Positions 16,696 to 25,397 of a stretch of 64,000 bases of DNA are shown piece by piece (position 1 is the first letter of the stretch; every line of letters begins with the position of its first letter). The position numbers were made by a program, and so were the translations under genes. Source of the stretch: an uncultured beta proteobacterium (GTDB lineage Bacteria > Pseudomonadota > Gammaproteobacteria > Burkholderiales > Burkholderiaceae_A); NCBI GenBank assembly GCA_902586195.1, contig CACIGF010000001.1, positions 186,001-250,000 on the forward strand, read 5' to 3'. The notes under the pieces are model-generated. The model was given only the letters and a program-made list of their open reading frames with translations. It had not been told where the DNA came from and made no database searches.

Positions 16696-17979
16696 TTACT
16701 TAATGCTTGCAACCTCTTCACTACTGTATGAAATTCTGTAAATTGCACCAGCATAGTCGTCCGATACAAGTAAAGAGCCATCTTTCAGTATTGCGACATC
16801 CACTGGCCTACCTTTATATGTACCAGTATTTTTGTCTAACCAGCCTGAGGCAAAAACTTCCATCTTTCCGGCTTTACCATTTTTAATTGGCACAAACTGA
16901 ACTTCAGCACCGCTTGCCTCGGTACGATTCCAAGACCCGTGTGAAGCAACAAAGACTCCGTTCTTGTACTTATCTGGGAAGTTGGTTTTGGTACCAAATA
17001 TCATTCCATTTTGTGCCTGATGGGCAGGAAAATAAGCTTGAGGAAATATTGCACCTTTTGGCTTTTTCATGTCCTTAAGGTCAGGGGCGGCTGATGAACC
17101 GGCTACTTTGAACTTTCCATTCCAGTAAGGGAACCCAAAGTGTTGCCCAGCCTTGGTTGATTTATTCAATTCACCTGGAGGGATATCGTTTCCGAGTCCG
17201 TCGACCTGATGGTCAGTCCACCAAAGATTTCCTTCAGGACTAAAATTAAGCCCAACTGGATTTCTTGCACCCATGGCATAAACCTCTCGCTTACTACCGT
17301 CAAACGCATTCATACGAACGATTCCACCGATTCCTACTTTATTGTAGAGATCAATTTTATCCTTTGGTTGAACGTTGAAGGGCTGACCCAAAGTAATATA
17401 GAGCATCCCATCTGGACCAATTTCACACGCCCGAGCACCGTGGTTGAACGACTCTTCTTCAACAGGAATCAATCCGCCCTGCGCGACAACTTCTATTACA
17501 GCTACGTCAGGACCTTCGTAGAAAAACTCTGCAGCTGGGAAATTTAGGACCCTATTGTGTTCAGCAACCACTAGGAATCCATCTTTAGTCCAACACACCG
17601 CATTAGGGTTAGAGAACTTTAGAGATGGGGCGAAAGATTTTACCTCATCAGCTACCTTGTCATTATTCCTATCAGTGATTGCCCAAACGGTAGTTTTTCT
17701 CGTTCCCGCAAAAAGCATATTTGTTGATGGGGCGACAGCCATGTGCCTGACATCAGGAGCTACAGCATATAAATCGATTTTGAAGCCAGGAGGTAAAGTG
17801 ATAGTTTCTAAATTTTTTCTTAATGCATCAGCGTTTTTTCCTTCCTGAGACACAAGCGGAATATTTAAGTCCGTGGTTGCTACCTTCATTTGCTTCAAAG
17901 TTGACAGATTGTCTGGGGCAGCAGAAACGTTCACCGAAACCGCTAAACCAGCTAAACCAAGCGTTAATCTCTTAAACAT
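16696..17979 (-). CDS. PQQ-type sugar/sorbosone dehydrogenase, secreted
   Basis: A 427-residue soluble beta-propeller of the glucose/sorbosone dehydrogenase family, which usually oxidises sugars in the periplasm with PQQ. A Sec signal peptide covers residues 1-21 (cleavage near VSA-AP). Family blocks are clear: LPPGFKIDLYAVAPDVRHMAVAP, NPNAVCWTKDGFLVVAEHNRVL, YAMGARNPVGLNFSPEGNLWWTDHQVD, VASHGSWNR and GRPVDVAILKDGSLLVSDDYAGAIYRI. ATG 17979 has AAGGAG upstream. A terminator follows. The actual sugar, and whether PQQ is bound, cannot be decided; no pqq genes are here. Confidence 0.87.
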   Translation of the reverse strand: MFKRLTLGLAGLAVSVNVSAAPDNLSTLKQMKVATTDLNIPLVSQEGKNADALRKNLETITLPPGFKIDLYAVAPDVRHMAVAPSTNMLFAGTRKTTVWAITDRNNDKVADEVKSFAPSLKFSNPNAVCWTKDGFLVVAEHNRVLNFPAAEFFYEGPDVAVIEVVAQGGLIPVEEESFNHGARACEIGPDGMLYITLGQPFNVQPKDKIDLYNKVGIGGIVRMNAFDGSKREVYAMGARNPVGLNFSPEGNLWWTDHQVDGLGNDIPPGELNKSTKAGQHFGFPYWNGKFKVAGSSAAPDLKDMKKPKGAIFPQAYFPAHQAQNGMIFGTKTNFPDKYKNGVFVASHGSWNRTEASGAEVQFVPIKNGKAGKMEVFASGWLDKNTGTYKGRPVDVAILKDGSLLVSDDYAGAIYRISYSSEEVASIK

Positions 17980-18220
17980 TTATTTCTCCTTAAACTAGCT
18001 GTAAAAAAAAAGATTGCTTTAAGATGATACCACCCTGAGATTGGCTGGATACTAGGGTTTTTCTTCAATTTTTCGGATTAATTAAACACATGAGCGTTTC
18101 TTTTATCCTTTTTCTACGACCAAAACCAATTCCAAACCAATTCGATACTCCTTATTGATATCGTATTTAAAATTATTTATTGGGCAGCCAATATTTTTTG
18201 CGCTTTGCAACAATCTTTGA

Positions 18221-18910
18221 TCATAACTTCCAGTCAACCGGATTAAGCCCCTTTTCTCTCAACATTATATTCACTTTAGAAAATGGTTTTGAGCCGAAAA
18301 ATCCTTGGTTTGCCGAAAAGGGTGAAGGGTGCGCGCTTTTGATAACAGAGTTACATTGCAGATTTATTGAGGCGACTTTTTCTTGCGCTTTCTTACCCCA
18401 CAAAACAAATACTACCTTTTCGTTTTCAGACAATAATTCTAAAATTTTGTTGGTGAATCTCTCCCATCCACGATTGTAGTGGGATCCGGGTTTATGAGCT
18501 TCAACAGTGAGAACCGAGTTAAGTAACAAAACACCATTTTTTCCCCAACCCGTTAAATTGCCATGTATCGGTTCTTCAATTCCCAAATCTGATTTTAACT
18601 CTTTAAAGATATTTCTGAGTGAAGGTGGCTTTGCAACACCATGCTCAACGGAAAAGCTCAAACCATTAGCTTGCCCCTCTCCATGGTAAGGATCTTGACC
18701 TACTATCACTACTTTTACTTTGTGAAAATCTGTCAGGTTTAAAGCATTAAAAATTTTTTTGCCAGATGGATAAATGATTTTCTTTTTTGCCTTTTCCTCG
18801 CGCAGAAATACACTCAAATTCTTCATGTAGTCTTTTTCGAACTCGGGGTGCAATTTTTCTTTCCATGTATTTTGTAAACCAACATCTCTATTGTTTTTGA
18901 AGTGCTTCAT
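18221..18910 (-). CDS. ung: Uracil-DNA glycosylase (family 1)
   Basis: Ung removes uracil from DNA to start base-excision repair. The product is 229 residues, the usual length. The catalytic water-activating motif GQDPYHG is at 71-77 (Asp73), the uracil-stacking and binding parts LSFSVEH and LLLNSVLTVEAHKPGSH follow, and the C-terminal HPSPFSANQGFFG (His194) inserts into the minor groove. ATG 18910 is used. It stands alone, next to tRNA-Arg on the same strand. Confidence 0.97.
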   Translation of the reverse strand: MKHFKNNRDVGLQNTWKEKLHPEFEKDYMKNLSVFLREEKAKKKIIYPSGKKIFNALNLTDFHKVKVVIVGQDPYHGEGQANGLSFSVEHGVAKPPSLRNIFKELKSDLGIEEPIHGNLTGWGKNGVLLLNSVLTVEAHKPGSHYNRGWERFTNKILELLSENEKVVFVLWGKKAQEKVASINLQCNSVIKSAHPSPFSANQGFFGSKPFSKVNIMLREKGLNPVDWKL

Positions 18911-18986
18911 TCTATTTTTTTAGCAAATATCGTGGCGCTAATTTTTTAGTTGTTTTAAAAGGCTGTTATTTTATCCAAGGTTAGAG

Positions 18987-19058
18987 CCCCACCTGCAGGA
19001 ATCGAACCTGCACTTGCCCCTTAGGAGGGGGCCGTAATATCCATTTTACTAAGGTGGG
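18987..19058 (-). tRNA. tRNA-Arg (anticodon CCU)
   Basis: On the minus strand the sequence folds as a 72-base tRNA: acceptor CCCACCT pairs with AGGTGGG, the anticodon stem GCCCC/GGGGC encloses CTCCTAA, giving anticodon CCU for AGG codons, and the T arm is GCAGG-TTCGATT-CCTGC. The discriminator is G. The 3' CCA is not encoded. Confidence 0.95.
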
Positions 19059-19281
19059 TTGATCTCAAAATAAAAAAAACGAATATATCGAATACTGATT
19101 GATAATCTTTAAGGTTAACCAAATCTAAGCTAAACCCGGAGCGGATTACCTTTATATAAAAACTATACAACTTTTACGAAAAAAAAAATATGTTAACTGG
19201 GATGTTCAAAATGGTTAAAGATTGAAATTTAAGAGTCTGAGGGGGAAAACTATGATTGGTCCTACGCGGATAAAGTCAGAC

Positions 19282-19539
19282 TTACAGTTTTGTCGGTCTA
19301 CAGAGATGGAGCTTTTTCCCGTTTTGTTCGAATTTTTTTCTTGACCACTCTTTGCAATCTTTTTGCTTTTCGAAACAGTACCCTATATGAGTGTTGTTGT
19401 CAGTTTTCGCACACCAGAAAAAATTGATAGTGTTGTTAGCTTGACTGTTCTCCTTCAATTTTTCCTTACTATACAGTGGAATCTGGAATGTGAACAGAAT
19501 CGCAAAGAGTGTTATAAAAATTGCGTTAGTGTTTTTCAT
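19282..19539 (-). CDS. Small secreted cysteine-containing protein
   Basis: An 85-residue frame with a typical signal peptide (residues 1-23, hydrophobic core ending PLYSKEK) and a short, basic mature part with four cysteines, in WCAKTDNN, GYCFEKQKDCKEW and LHLCRP, which could make two disulfides. I do not recognise the family. The ribosome binding site is poor. It is divergent from dusA, 22 bases away. The signal peptide plus even cysteine pairing makes a real gene plausible, but not certain. Confidence 0.5.
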   Translation of the reverse strand: MKNTNAIFITLFAILFTFQIPLYSKEKLKENSQANNTINFFWCAKTDNNTHIGYCFEKQKDCKEWSRKKFEQNGKKLHLCRPTKL

Positions 19540-19561
19540 AGGTCTACTGTAACATTTTCTT

Positions 19562-20527
19562 ATGAGATTTAGCCAAAGAGTTTGTGTGGCACCGATGATG
19601 GATATAACAGACAGGCATTGTCGTTTTTTTTATCGTTTACTAGGCCCTGATATATTTTTGTTTACAGAAATGTTGCACAGTTCGGCTATCGTCAATGGGG
19701 ATTTCAGCAAATTACTTGATTTCGACAAATCGGAGCACCCAGTAGGACTACAACTCGGTGGTAGTGAGCCAAAAGTTCTAAATCAGGCAACAAAAATTGC
19801 TTCGAAATTTGCTTACGACGAAGTTAATTTGAACTGCGGGTGCCCTAGCTCGAGGGTATTAGCAGGCAATTTTGGAGTTGCGTTGATGAGAACGCCCGCA
19901 GTAGTTGCTGATTGCATAAAGGCGATGAAAGATGGTTCAGATGTGAGGGTAAGCATAAAGCACCGCATTGGCATTGATGATAACAAGGATTATGAGTTTG
20001 TTCGCGATTTCGTAGGAAAAGTTCGGGATGCTGGATGTACCTTATTTTATGTCCATTCGAGGTGTGCAATGTCAAATTTATCTCCCAAGAAAAATAGAAA
20101 AATACCTTCCATTGATATGCTTAAGGTAAGACTTTTAAAGCGGGATTTTCCCGATTGTCAATTTGTAGCTAATGGGGAACTTGACAGTGTGGCGAAATGC
20201 ATATCTATTCTGGAGAGAAGTAAAGATTTAGACTTACCGGGGGCGGATGGAGTTATGTTAGGAAGAGCTATATGGAAATTTCCCGCATTGTTAACAGAGC
20301 TTCAAAAAGCATTTTACCCAGAAAAAAATATTCACTCGCTTCGAGATGTCGTAGAAGGTCTCGACTATTATTATGATTTGCAAAAAAACCGAGGCATAGA
20401 CACTCGCAGGGTTATTCGGGGCTGGGCAAATCTCTTTAATAGACAAAAAGGAGCAAAAAAGTGGCGAATAATGCTTGGTGAAGGATTGAAGCCCATGGAA
20501 ATTTATCAAATGATTTTTTGTTCATGA
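19562..20527 (+). CDS. dusA: tRNA-dihydrouridine synthase A
   Basis: DusA is a flavoenzyme that reduces uridines 20 and 20a in the D-loop of tRNA. The 321-residue product starts with the family block VAPMMDITDRHCRFFYRLL and LFTEMLHSSAI, has the catalytic cysteine in NLNCGCPSSRV (Cys94), the HRIGIDD motif and the FMN-phosphate-binding GADGVMLGRAIWKFP. The DusA subgroup is indicated by LSPKKNRKIPSIDM, close to the E. coli LSPKENREIPPLDY. The 3' end overlaps the tail of the DUF2069 gene by 22 bases, on opposite strands. Confidence 0.93.
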   Translation: MRFSQRVCVAPMMDITDRHCRFFYRLLGPDIFLFTEMLHSSAIVNGDFSKLLDFDKSEHPVGLQLGGSEPKVLNQATKIASKFAYDEVNLNCGCPSSRVLAGNFGVALMRTPAVVADCIKAMKDGSDVRVSIKHRIGIDDNKDYEFVRDFVGKVRDAGCTLFYVHSRCAMSNLSPKKNRKIPSIDMLKVRLLKRDFPDCQFVANGELDSVAKCISILERSKDLDLPGADGVMLGRAIWKFPALLTELQKAFYPEKNIHSLRDVVEGLDYYYDLQKNRGIDTRRVIRGWANLFNRQKGAKKWRIMLGEGLKPMEIYQMIFCS

Positions 20528-20904
20528 AGTGTGCTAAGCCTTATTTTTCGAACTGCCGCCATTGCTGAAATTAATGTCGTAACGGCTAGGCCGAGCCATA
20601 TACAGCTCCAGATGAAGTTTTCGGCGGGGTCTGAGGTTACTCTTACTATCCCCTCAGTTATAAAAAACCATATTATTAAAGTTAGCCACTGAAGTGAACG
20701 CAACTGCCCTTGGAATAATCCAGGAAGAAGAGGAATCAGTGGCAAAACTTTTAACCAAAGTAGTGAGCCATCCCGCAATGGGTAAAGTTTAACTTCCCAA
20801 AGAAAACCAAACAAAATCATTAATGTAACGCTCAGTAGACAAAACCTAGCCCAAATACACGTGGAAAAATGAAGTTTACGAGAGTTTGCTTGCAATTTTT
20901 GCAA
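20506..20904 (-). CDS. DUF2069 family membrane protein
   Basis: A 132-residue inner-membrane protein with about four hydrophobic helices. The segment LYPLRDGSLLWLKVLPLIPLLPGLFQGQLRSLQWLTLIIWFFITEGIVR matches, in pieces, what I remember of DUF2069 proteins, which are often encoded next to wrbA in betaproteobacteria. The function is unknown. The start at 20904 overlaps the end of wrbA by 29 bases, suggesting coupled translation; a later start is possible. The 3' end overlaps dusA tail to tail. Confidence 0.82.
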   Translation of the reverse strand: MQKLQANSRKLHFSTCIWARFCLLSVTLMILFGFLWEVKLYPLRDGSLLWLKVLPLIPLLPGLFQGQLRSLQWLTLIIWFFITEGIVRVTSDPAENFIWSCIWLGLAVTTLISAMAAVRKIRLSTLHEQKII

Positions 20905-21463
20905 CCCTAGCTCCCATCGCGAATCCTAAGTTTTTCTCTTCGTTAGACAAAACCGATTCTTTTTTTTCATTAGATACGTGTGATGCACCATATGGTGTTC
21001 CTCCGGACTTTGTCTCGGATAAACACGGTTCGGAATAAGGTATTCCAGACAAAAGCATACCATGATGGAACATGGGTAGCATCATACTTAATAGTGTTGT
21101 TTCTTGACCCCCATGGAGACTACTAGTACTTGTGAAAACTGCGCCTGGTTTTCCTATCAATTCTCCAGAAATCCAGATATCGAGAGTTTGATCAATGAAA
21201 TATTTGAGCTCCGCCGCCATATTTCCAAATCGAGTGGGAGATCCCAGTATCAGTCCATGACAATCTGTTATATCTCTCTTCGTTATTACTTGAATATTTT
21301 CATATTTTTCGAGCATCCTTAGCTGTTGTGTCTGTTTAAGCTCATCTACTCTGCGTAGCTTAGCTTTTACATTGTTTACCGAATCGATGCCTTTACAGAC
21401 TTCCTCCGCTAGTTGCAGGGTGCCACCTTTTTTAGAGTAAATAAGTACAACAATATTAAGCAT
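20876..21463 (-). CDS. wrbA: WrbA NAD(P)H:quinone oxidoreductase
   Basis: WrbA is a flavodoxin-like FMN enzyme that reduces quinones by two electrons and limits redox cycling. The 195-residue product has the N-terminal FMN-phosphate loop (VLIYSKKGGTLQLAEEV, S-x-x-G-x-T pattern kept), the SPTRFGNMAAELKYFIDQT motif of WrbA, and FTSTSSLHGGQETTLLSMMLPMFHHGMLLSGIPYSEP. It heads a two-gene unit with the DUF2069 gene. Confidence 0.93.
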   Translation of the reverse strand: MLNIVVLIYSKKGGTLQLAEEVCKGIDSVNNVKAKLRRVDELKQTQQLRMLEKYENIQVITKRDITDCHGLILGSPTRFGNMAAELKYFIDQTLDIWISGELIGKPGAVFTSTSSLHGGQETTLLSMMLPMFHHGMLLSGIPYSEPCLSETKSGGTPYGASHVSNEKKESVLSNEEKNLGFAMGARVAKIASKLS

Positions 21464-21553
21464 AGTTGATAAAAATACATCTTTGCAATTGGAGTGTTGG
21501 TCTTGCTAGGTTAGAATAAACTCTAATCTATCGAAAAAACAAGAGGATTCGAT

Positions 21554-22039
21554 ATGAAAGTGTCTAATATCTTGGATTTGCAAAAAAATTTGTTAATTAC
21601 TTTGCCTCCTAATAGTCTTTTGTCCGATGCTGTCATTTTAATGGCGGAAAAAGACATTGGTTCGGTAGTTATAGTCGAAAAGGAAAACGCCCTAGTTGGA
21701 ATGTTGACTTTTAGGGAAGTTCTCAGAGTTTTAGCCAAAAGACAGATTGAAAATCGCTCGGGGGCAACCCCTACCATGTCTGAAATTAAGGTAAACGAAG
21801 TAATGAATTCACAGCCGACAGTTACAGATAAAGATATGCAAATTGATGCACTTCGAAGGCTAATGAATGAATGTGGAGAAAGATATCTGCCTTGCGTTGA
21901 AGGAAATAAAGTTCTGGGGGTGGTTTCATTTCATGACGTTGCGAGGGCTATGTTAAGAGCCTCTGATTTTGAGAATAAAATGTTAAAAGCCTACATACAA
22001 GATTGGCCAGAAGATGCGCCTTCCGAAGATAAGAAGTAA
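21554..22039 (+). CDS. CBS-domain pair protein
   Basis: A 161-residue cytoplasmic protein made of two CBS domains. The first covers about 5-62 (LPPNSLLSDAVILMAEKDIGSVVIVEKENALVGMLTFREVLRVLA), the second about 78-138 (VNEVMNSQPTVTDKDMQIDALRRLMNECGERYLPCVEGNKVLGVVSFHDVARAML). Such pairs bind adenine nucleotides or nucleosides and act as energy sensors. No catalytic domain is attached, and the partner is unknown. ATG 21554 follows AGAGGA. It lies 12 bases upstream of surE and may be cotranscribed with surE-pcm-nlpD. Confidence 0.88.
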   Translation: MKVSNILDLQKNLLITLPPNSLLSDAVILMAEKDIGSVVIVEKENALVGMLTFREVLRVLAKRQIENRSGATPTMSEIKVNEVMNSQPTVTDKDMQIDALRRLMNECGERYLPCVEGNKVLGVVSFHDVARAMLRASDFENKMLKAYIQDWPEDAPSEDKK

Positions 22040-22051
22040 GTTTGATAGGTA

Positions 22052-22801
22052 ATGAATATTTTAGTCACTAATGATGATGGTTATAATTCTCCTGGCCTAG
22101 CCAATCTTGCAGTTAGTATGCGTGGTTTTGGAGACGTGGATGTTATAGCCCCAAAAGATGATAGGAGCGGTTCTAGTTGTAGCATCACTCTTGATAGGCC
22201 GTTACGAGTTGGAAAGGCGGAAAGTGGTTTCCTTTTTGTGAATGGCACACCCGTAGATTGCGTCAACTTAGGAGTAACAGCTCTCTTAGAGAACAAGCCT
22301 TCTTTAATTGTCTCGGGCATAAATAATGGTAGAAATATTGGAGAAGACGTGCATTACTCAGGCACGGTAGGAGCTGCCACGGAAGGTTTTCTTCACGGGA
22401 TCACATCCTTTGCTTTTTCCCTGGACTCTTTTAGTTTTGATAATTTGCAGACTGCAAATTTTGTTGCAAAAAAAATAGTCGAGGCCTATTTAAAAGATCC
22501 TTTCTCGGAACCTACGCTTTTAAATGTCAATATACCAAATGTCAGACTCTCAGAGATAATGGGAATTGTTGCGTGTCGGCCAGGAGGAAGAGCTGCGTCT
22601 AAGCCCGCTGTAAAGACGGTTTCGCCAAAAGGGGAGGAATGTTACTGGGTTGGAGCTAGTGGTGATTTTTATGATATTGGAGAGGGGACAGATTTCAAAG
22701 CACTTTCAGAAAATATGGTTTCCGTAACAAGTTTGTCCACGGGAATGAATGAGAAAAAATCTGTGGAGAAAATAGGATCTTGGGTACAAAAGATAAATTA
22801 G
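22052..22801 (+). CDS. surE: SurE 5'/3'-nucleotidase, stationary-phase survival
   Basis: SurE is a metal-dependent phosphatase that acts on nucleoside monophosphates. The 249-residue product starts with the SurE motif NILVTNDDGYNSPGL, metal ligands Asp8 and Asp9, then APKDDRSGSSCSITLDRPLRV, VNGTPVDCVNLGV and SGINNGRNIGEDVHYSGTVGAATEG, all matching the family. It forms the surE-pcm-nlpD unit, with pcm starting 35 bases after its stop. Confidence 0.96.
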   Translation: MNILVTNDDGYNSPGLANLAVSMRGFGDVDVIAPKDDRSGSSCSITLDRPLRVGKAESGFLFVNGTPVDCVNLGVTALLENKPSLIVSGINNGRNIGEDVHYSGTVGAATEGFLHGITSFAFSLDSFSFDNLQTANFVAKKIVEAYLKDPFSEPTLLNVNIPNVRLSEIMGIVACRPGGRAASKPAVKTVSPKGEECYWVGASGDFYDIGEGTDFKALSENMVSVTSLSTGMNEKKSVEKIGSWVQKIN

Positions 22802-22836
22802 GACGTTTCTCAGTCGGAAAAGGTGATGTTAAGTTG

Positions 22837-23583
22837 ATGCCACGGTGGGGTGCTCGAGCTCTCTTTGAGCCGGAGACAAAAATAAAAAAAACCTCCTCTA
22901 ATCCGGGTTTGGCTAGCTTAACACTGCGAAAAAAATTAACCGATAGGTTAAGAAAAAGAGGAATAGTCGATGAAACCGTCCTCAATGCGATAAGCGTAGT
23001 GGAGCGACATCAATTTGTCGACTCAGCATTAGCAAGCATGGCATACGAGGACTTAGCATTGCCAATTGGCTTTAAACAAACAATTTCTCAACCTTTTGTC
23101 GTAGCCAGAACAATCAGCATTGTGAGAGAGCTACTTTCCAACAATATGTCTGAGGATGAGTTAGCTCAATTAAATATCTTGGAGGTTGGTTGCGGTAGCG
23201 GTTACCAGGCAGCAGTTCTATCAGAGTGTTTTGGAAAAGTTACGAGTGTAGAACGGATTCACCCGCTCTATGAAAAAGCATTGAAGAATTGTGAAGAGTA
23301 CATTTCAAAACAGAAACTAAAATTATATTTTTATGACGGAAAATCTGGCTTTAACGATGGAGCACCATATGATGCAATCTTTTTTTCAGCATCGTTAGAG
23401 AAATTTCCTGATGAATTGATAGACCAGGTAAAGAATAGCGGTGTTGTATTGGCTCCTACTGGTGTCAACACGCAGTATTTGCTTGCCGGAATTAAAGATT
23501 TGTCATTAAGTAAGTCATTTTCAATAAGCAGTTACGATGTGGTATCTTATGTTCCTCTAAGAGAAGGTTTGGATAGACTGTAG
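22837..23583 (+). CDS. pcm: Protein-L-isoaspartate O-methyltransferase
   Basis: Pcm repairs isoaspartyl residues in aged proteins with S-adenosylmethionine. It is about 248 residues from ATG 22837; an in-frame TTG at 22780 would overlap surE and add 19 residues. The family core is clear: FVDSALASMAYEDLALPIGFKQTISQPFVVARTI with the catalytic TISQP segment, then the SAM-binding LEVGCGSGYQAAVLSE and VERIHPLYEKA. An N-terminal extension before the core is common in betaproteobacteria. It precedes nlpD by two bases. Confidence 0.93.
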   Translation: MPRWGARALFEPETKIKKTSSNPGLASLTLRKKLTDRLRKRGIVDETVLNAISVVERHQFVDSALASMAYEDLALPIGFKQTISQPFVVARTISIVRELLSNNMSEDELAQLNILEVGCGSGYQAAVLSECFGKVTSVERIHPLYEKALKNCEEYISKQKLKLYFYDGKSGFNDGAPYDAIFFSASLEKFPDELIDQVKNSGVVLAPTGVNTQYLLAGIKDLSLSKSFSISSYDVVSYVPLREGLDRL

Positions 23584-23585
23584 AT

Positions 23586-24419
23586 ATGAAAAGCAAGTTT
23601 TTCAGTTTTATTTTGATTTCTATTATTACTTTTGTAATGGTTGGGTGCACTGTGCCACGGCCTGCGCCCGTTGAGACGCGAACTGTTGAAATGGAAAGGA
23701 AACCAGTCGAGGCATATTTTAAAAGAAATAAGAATTTGGTTGACGGCGCATTCTATACGGTTCGCAAAGGAGATACACTCTATGGCATCGCTCTGGCTTT
23801 TGGCCAGAATTGGCGTGATATTGCTTCTTGGAATAACTTAAGTGATCCCGACAAAATTAAAATAGGTGAAAAGCTTAGGGTTGTTCCAAAAGATATTGGA
23901 AACGCAGCCGTATCCATACCCTTAAAATCAGCTGCTATAGAAACACCTAATGGAAAATCTACTTTGGGTGAGTCAGAGGAAGCCGGGAATGAACGAGGTC
24001 TTGATGACGCATTATCGGACGATAGCATAGGTCGTGATGAGAGGTTGGTTACTTCGCTAGGGTGGGTCTGGCCGGCAAATGGTCAAATTACGGAACGGTT
24101 CTCAGATTCCAATAGCAAAGGGATTTCTATTGCTGGAGCGGCAGGAGAAGCAATCTTCGCAGTAAGCGATGGTAAGGTTGTCTACAGTGGAAATGGTTTA
24201 CGAGGTTATGGAAATTTGGTAATCATAAAACACCCCAATGAATTCATTACAGCTTATGCCCATAATAAGAGCATTTTTGTTAAAGAGGGTGAGGCCGTTA
24301 ATAAAGGTCAAAAAATTGCTGAAATGGGAATGTCTGAAACAGATTCTCCCAAACTTTTGTTTGAGGTAAGGAAGGGAGGAAAGCCCTTGGACCCTCTTCT
24401 TTACTTACCAAATCGGTAA
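23586..24419 (+). CDS. nlpD: NlpD-like lipoprotein, amidase activator
   Basis: NlpD is an outer-membrane lipoprotein that activates the amidase AmiC at the division site. The 277-residue product has a lipoprotein signal with lipobox MVGC (Cys21), a LysM peptidoglycan-binding domain (about 57-100, FYTVRKGDTLYGIALAFGQNWRDIASWNNL) and a C-terminal LytM/M23 domain (about 160-277). The zinc ligands are missing: GISIAG replaces the catalytic-type H/D site and LLFEVRKGG the HFE form, as in known non-catalytic NlpD proteins. No rpoS gene follows, although nlpD-rpoS is a common order. Confidence 0.92.
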   Translation: MKSKFFSFILISIITFVMVGCTVPRPAPVETRTVEMERKPVEAYFKRNKNLVDGAFYTVRKGDTLYGIALAFGQNWRDIASWNNLSDPDKIKIGEKLRVVPKDIGNAAVSIPLKSAAIETPNGKSTLGESEEAGNERGLDDALSDDSIGRDERLVTSLGWVWPANGQITERFSDSNSKGISIAGAAGEAIFAVSDGKVVYSGNGLRGYGNLVIIKHPNEFITAYAHNKSIFVKEGEAVNKGQKIAEMGMSETDSPKLLFEVRKGGKPLDPLLYLPNR

Positions 24420-24475
24420 CTGAGTTTTCAATCTAATCAAAATAAGCAGGGAATGTTCTTTGCTTAATTTTTCTC

Positions 24476-24509
24476 AAAAAAACTGGCTGACATTTATGTC
24501 AGCCAGTTT
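24476..24509 (-). terminator. Intrinsic terminator after the BI-1 family gene
   Basis: AAACTGGCTGACAT (24480-24493) and ATGTCAGCCAGTTT (24496-24509) form a 14-base perfect stem. On the minus strand seven T follow (24482-24476), so it ends the leftward BI-1 gene. On the plus strand it has no T run, though the hairpin could still shield the nlpD transcript end. Confidence 0.82.
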
Positions 24510-24544
24510 CGGACAAACGCAGTTTATCAGCAGATAATTTTAAA

Positions 24545-25243
24545 TTATTCTCTGTCTCCGCCAAAAAAAGCCATAAGTAAGAATAAAAGATTGCTGAAAA
24601 TGTTGTAAACACTCAGGTAAACAGCAAGCGTAGCGCTTACGTAGTTAGTTTCACCACCGTTTACAATTCGTTGTAAATCATATAGCAAGAACAACGAAAA
24701 GACGATGGTTGCAAGCAATGATATGGTGAGCATTAACGCGGGCATTTGTAGCCAAATGTTCGCAACTGAGGCGACTATAAGTAGTATCATCCCTATGAAA
24801 AGAAACTTACCCATCGGAGCCAAATCCCTTTTTATTGTCGTGGATAGCACAGACATGCCAAAAAATATGCTCCCTGTTCCTACAGCTGCAAGCCCGATTA
24901 ACTGAGCCCCATTTTGCATTCCTAGAGCGAATCCTAGTAGTCTAGAAAGCATTAGCCCCATAAAAAAGGTGAAGCCTAATAAAAGATAGACCCCGATCTG
25001 ACTGTTTTTAAATTTCTCGATAGCATAAAAAAACCCGAATGCTATCCCTAAAAAAAGCAACATACTAATTAAAGGACTACCCGCAAATAAAGAAAACCCA
25101 CTCTTAATTCCTAGCCATGCTCCGGCAACAGTCGGTATCATTGAAGCAGATAGCAACATGTAAGTGTTCTTTAACACTTTGTTTTTAACCGCGACTGTTT
25201 GCGCATCTCCAGTCGTTCTTAGTTGACTCATGTCAGGTATCAT
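24545..25243 (-). CDS. Bax inhibitor-1 (BI-1/YccA) family membrane protein
   Basis: A 232-residue inner-membrane protein with about seven transmembrane helices and the BI-1/UPF0005 ending YDLQRIVNGGETNYVSATLAVYLSVYNIFSNLLFLL. In E. coli YccA binds FtsH and modulates its proteolysis; related YbhL is less known. ATG 25243 has a near-perfect GGAAGGAG site. ftsH and hflKC are also in this window but not adjacent. A terminator follows. I leave the symbol open between yccA and ybhL types. Confidence 0.87.
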   Translation of the reverse strand: MIPDMSQLRTTGDAQTVAVKNKVLKNTYMLLSASMIPTVAGAWLGIKSGFSLFAGSPLISMLLFLGIAFGFFYAIEKFKNSQIGVYLLLGFTFFMGLMLSRLLGFALGMQNGAQLIGLAAVGTGSIFFGMSVLSTTIKRDLAPMGKFLFIGMILLIVASVANIWLQMPALMLTISLLATIVFSLFLLYDLQRIVNGGETNYVSATLAVYLSVYNIFSNLLFLLMAFFGGDRE

Positions 25244-25397
25244 TTAACACTCCTTCCAAAAATTTATAAAATATTGACCCGCCTAATTTTCAAAGGTTTC
25301 CTAATAACCGTATCTTTACATTATAATTTGTTGTCTGTAAAGGTTTTACAGAACTTAGAGGCTAATTATGAGGGATTTTTATTAAGGAATGGATTTT

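Noticed and set aside
25322-25327. TATAAT box before ndk
   Set aside because: It has no acceptable -35 at 16-18 bases; a single AT-rich hexamer is not enough in this AT-rich DNA.
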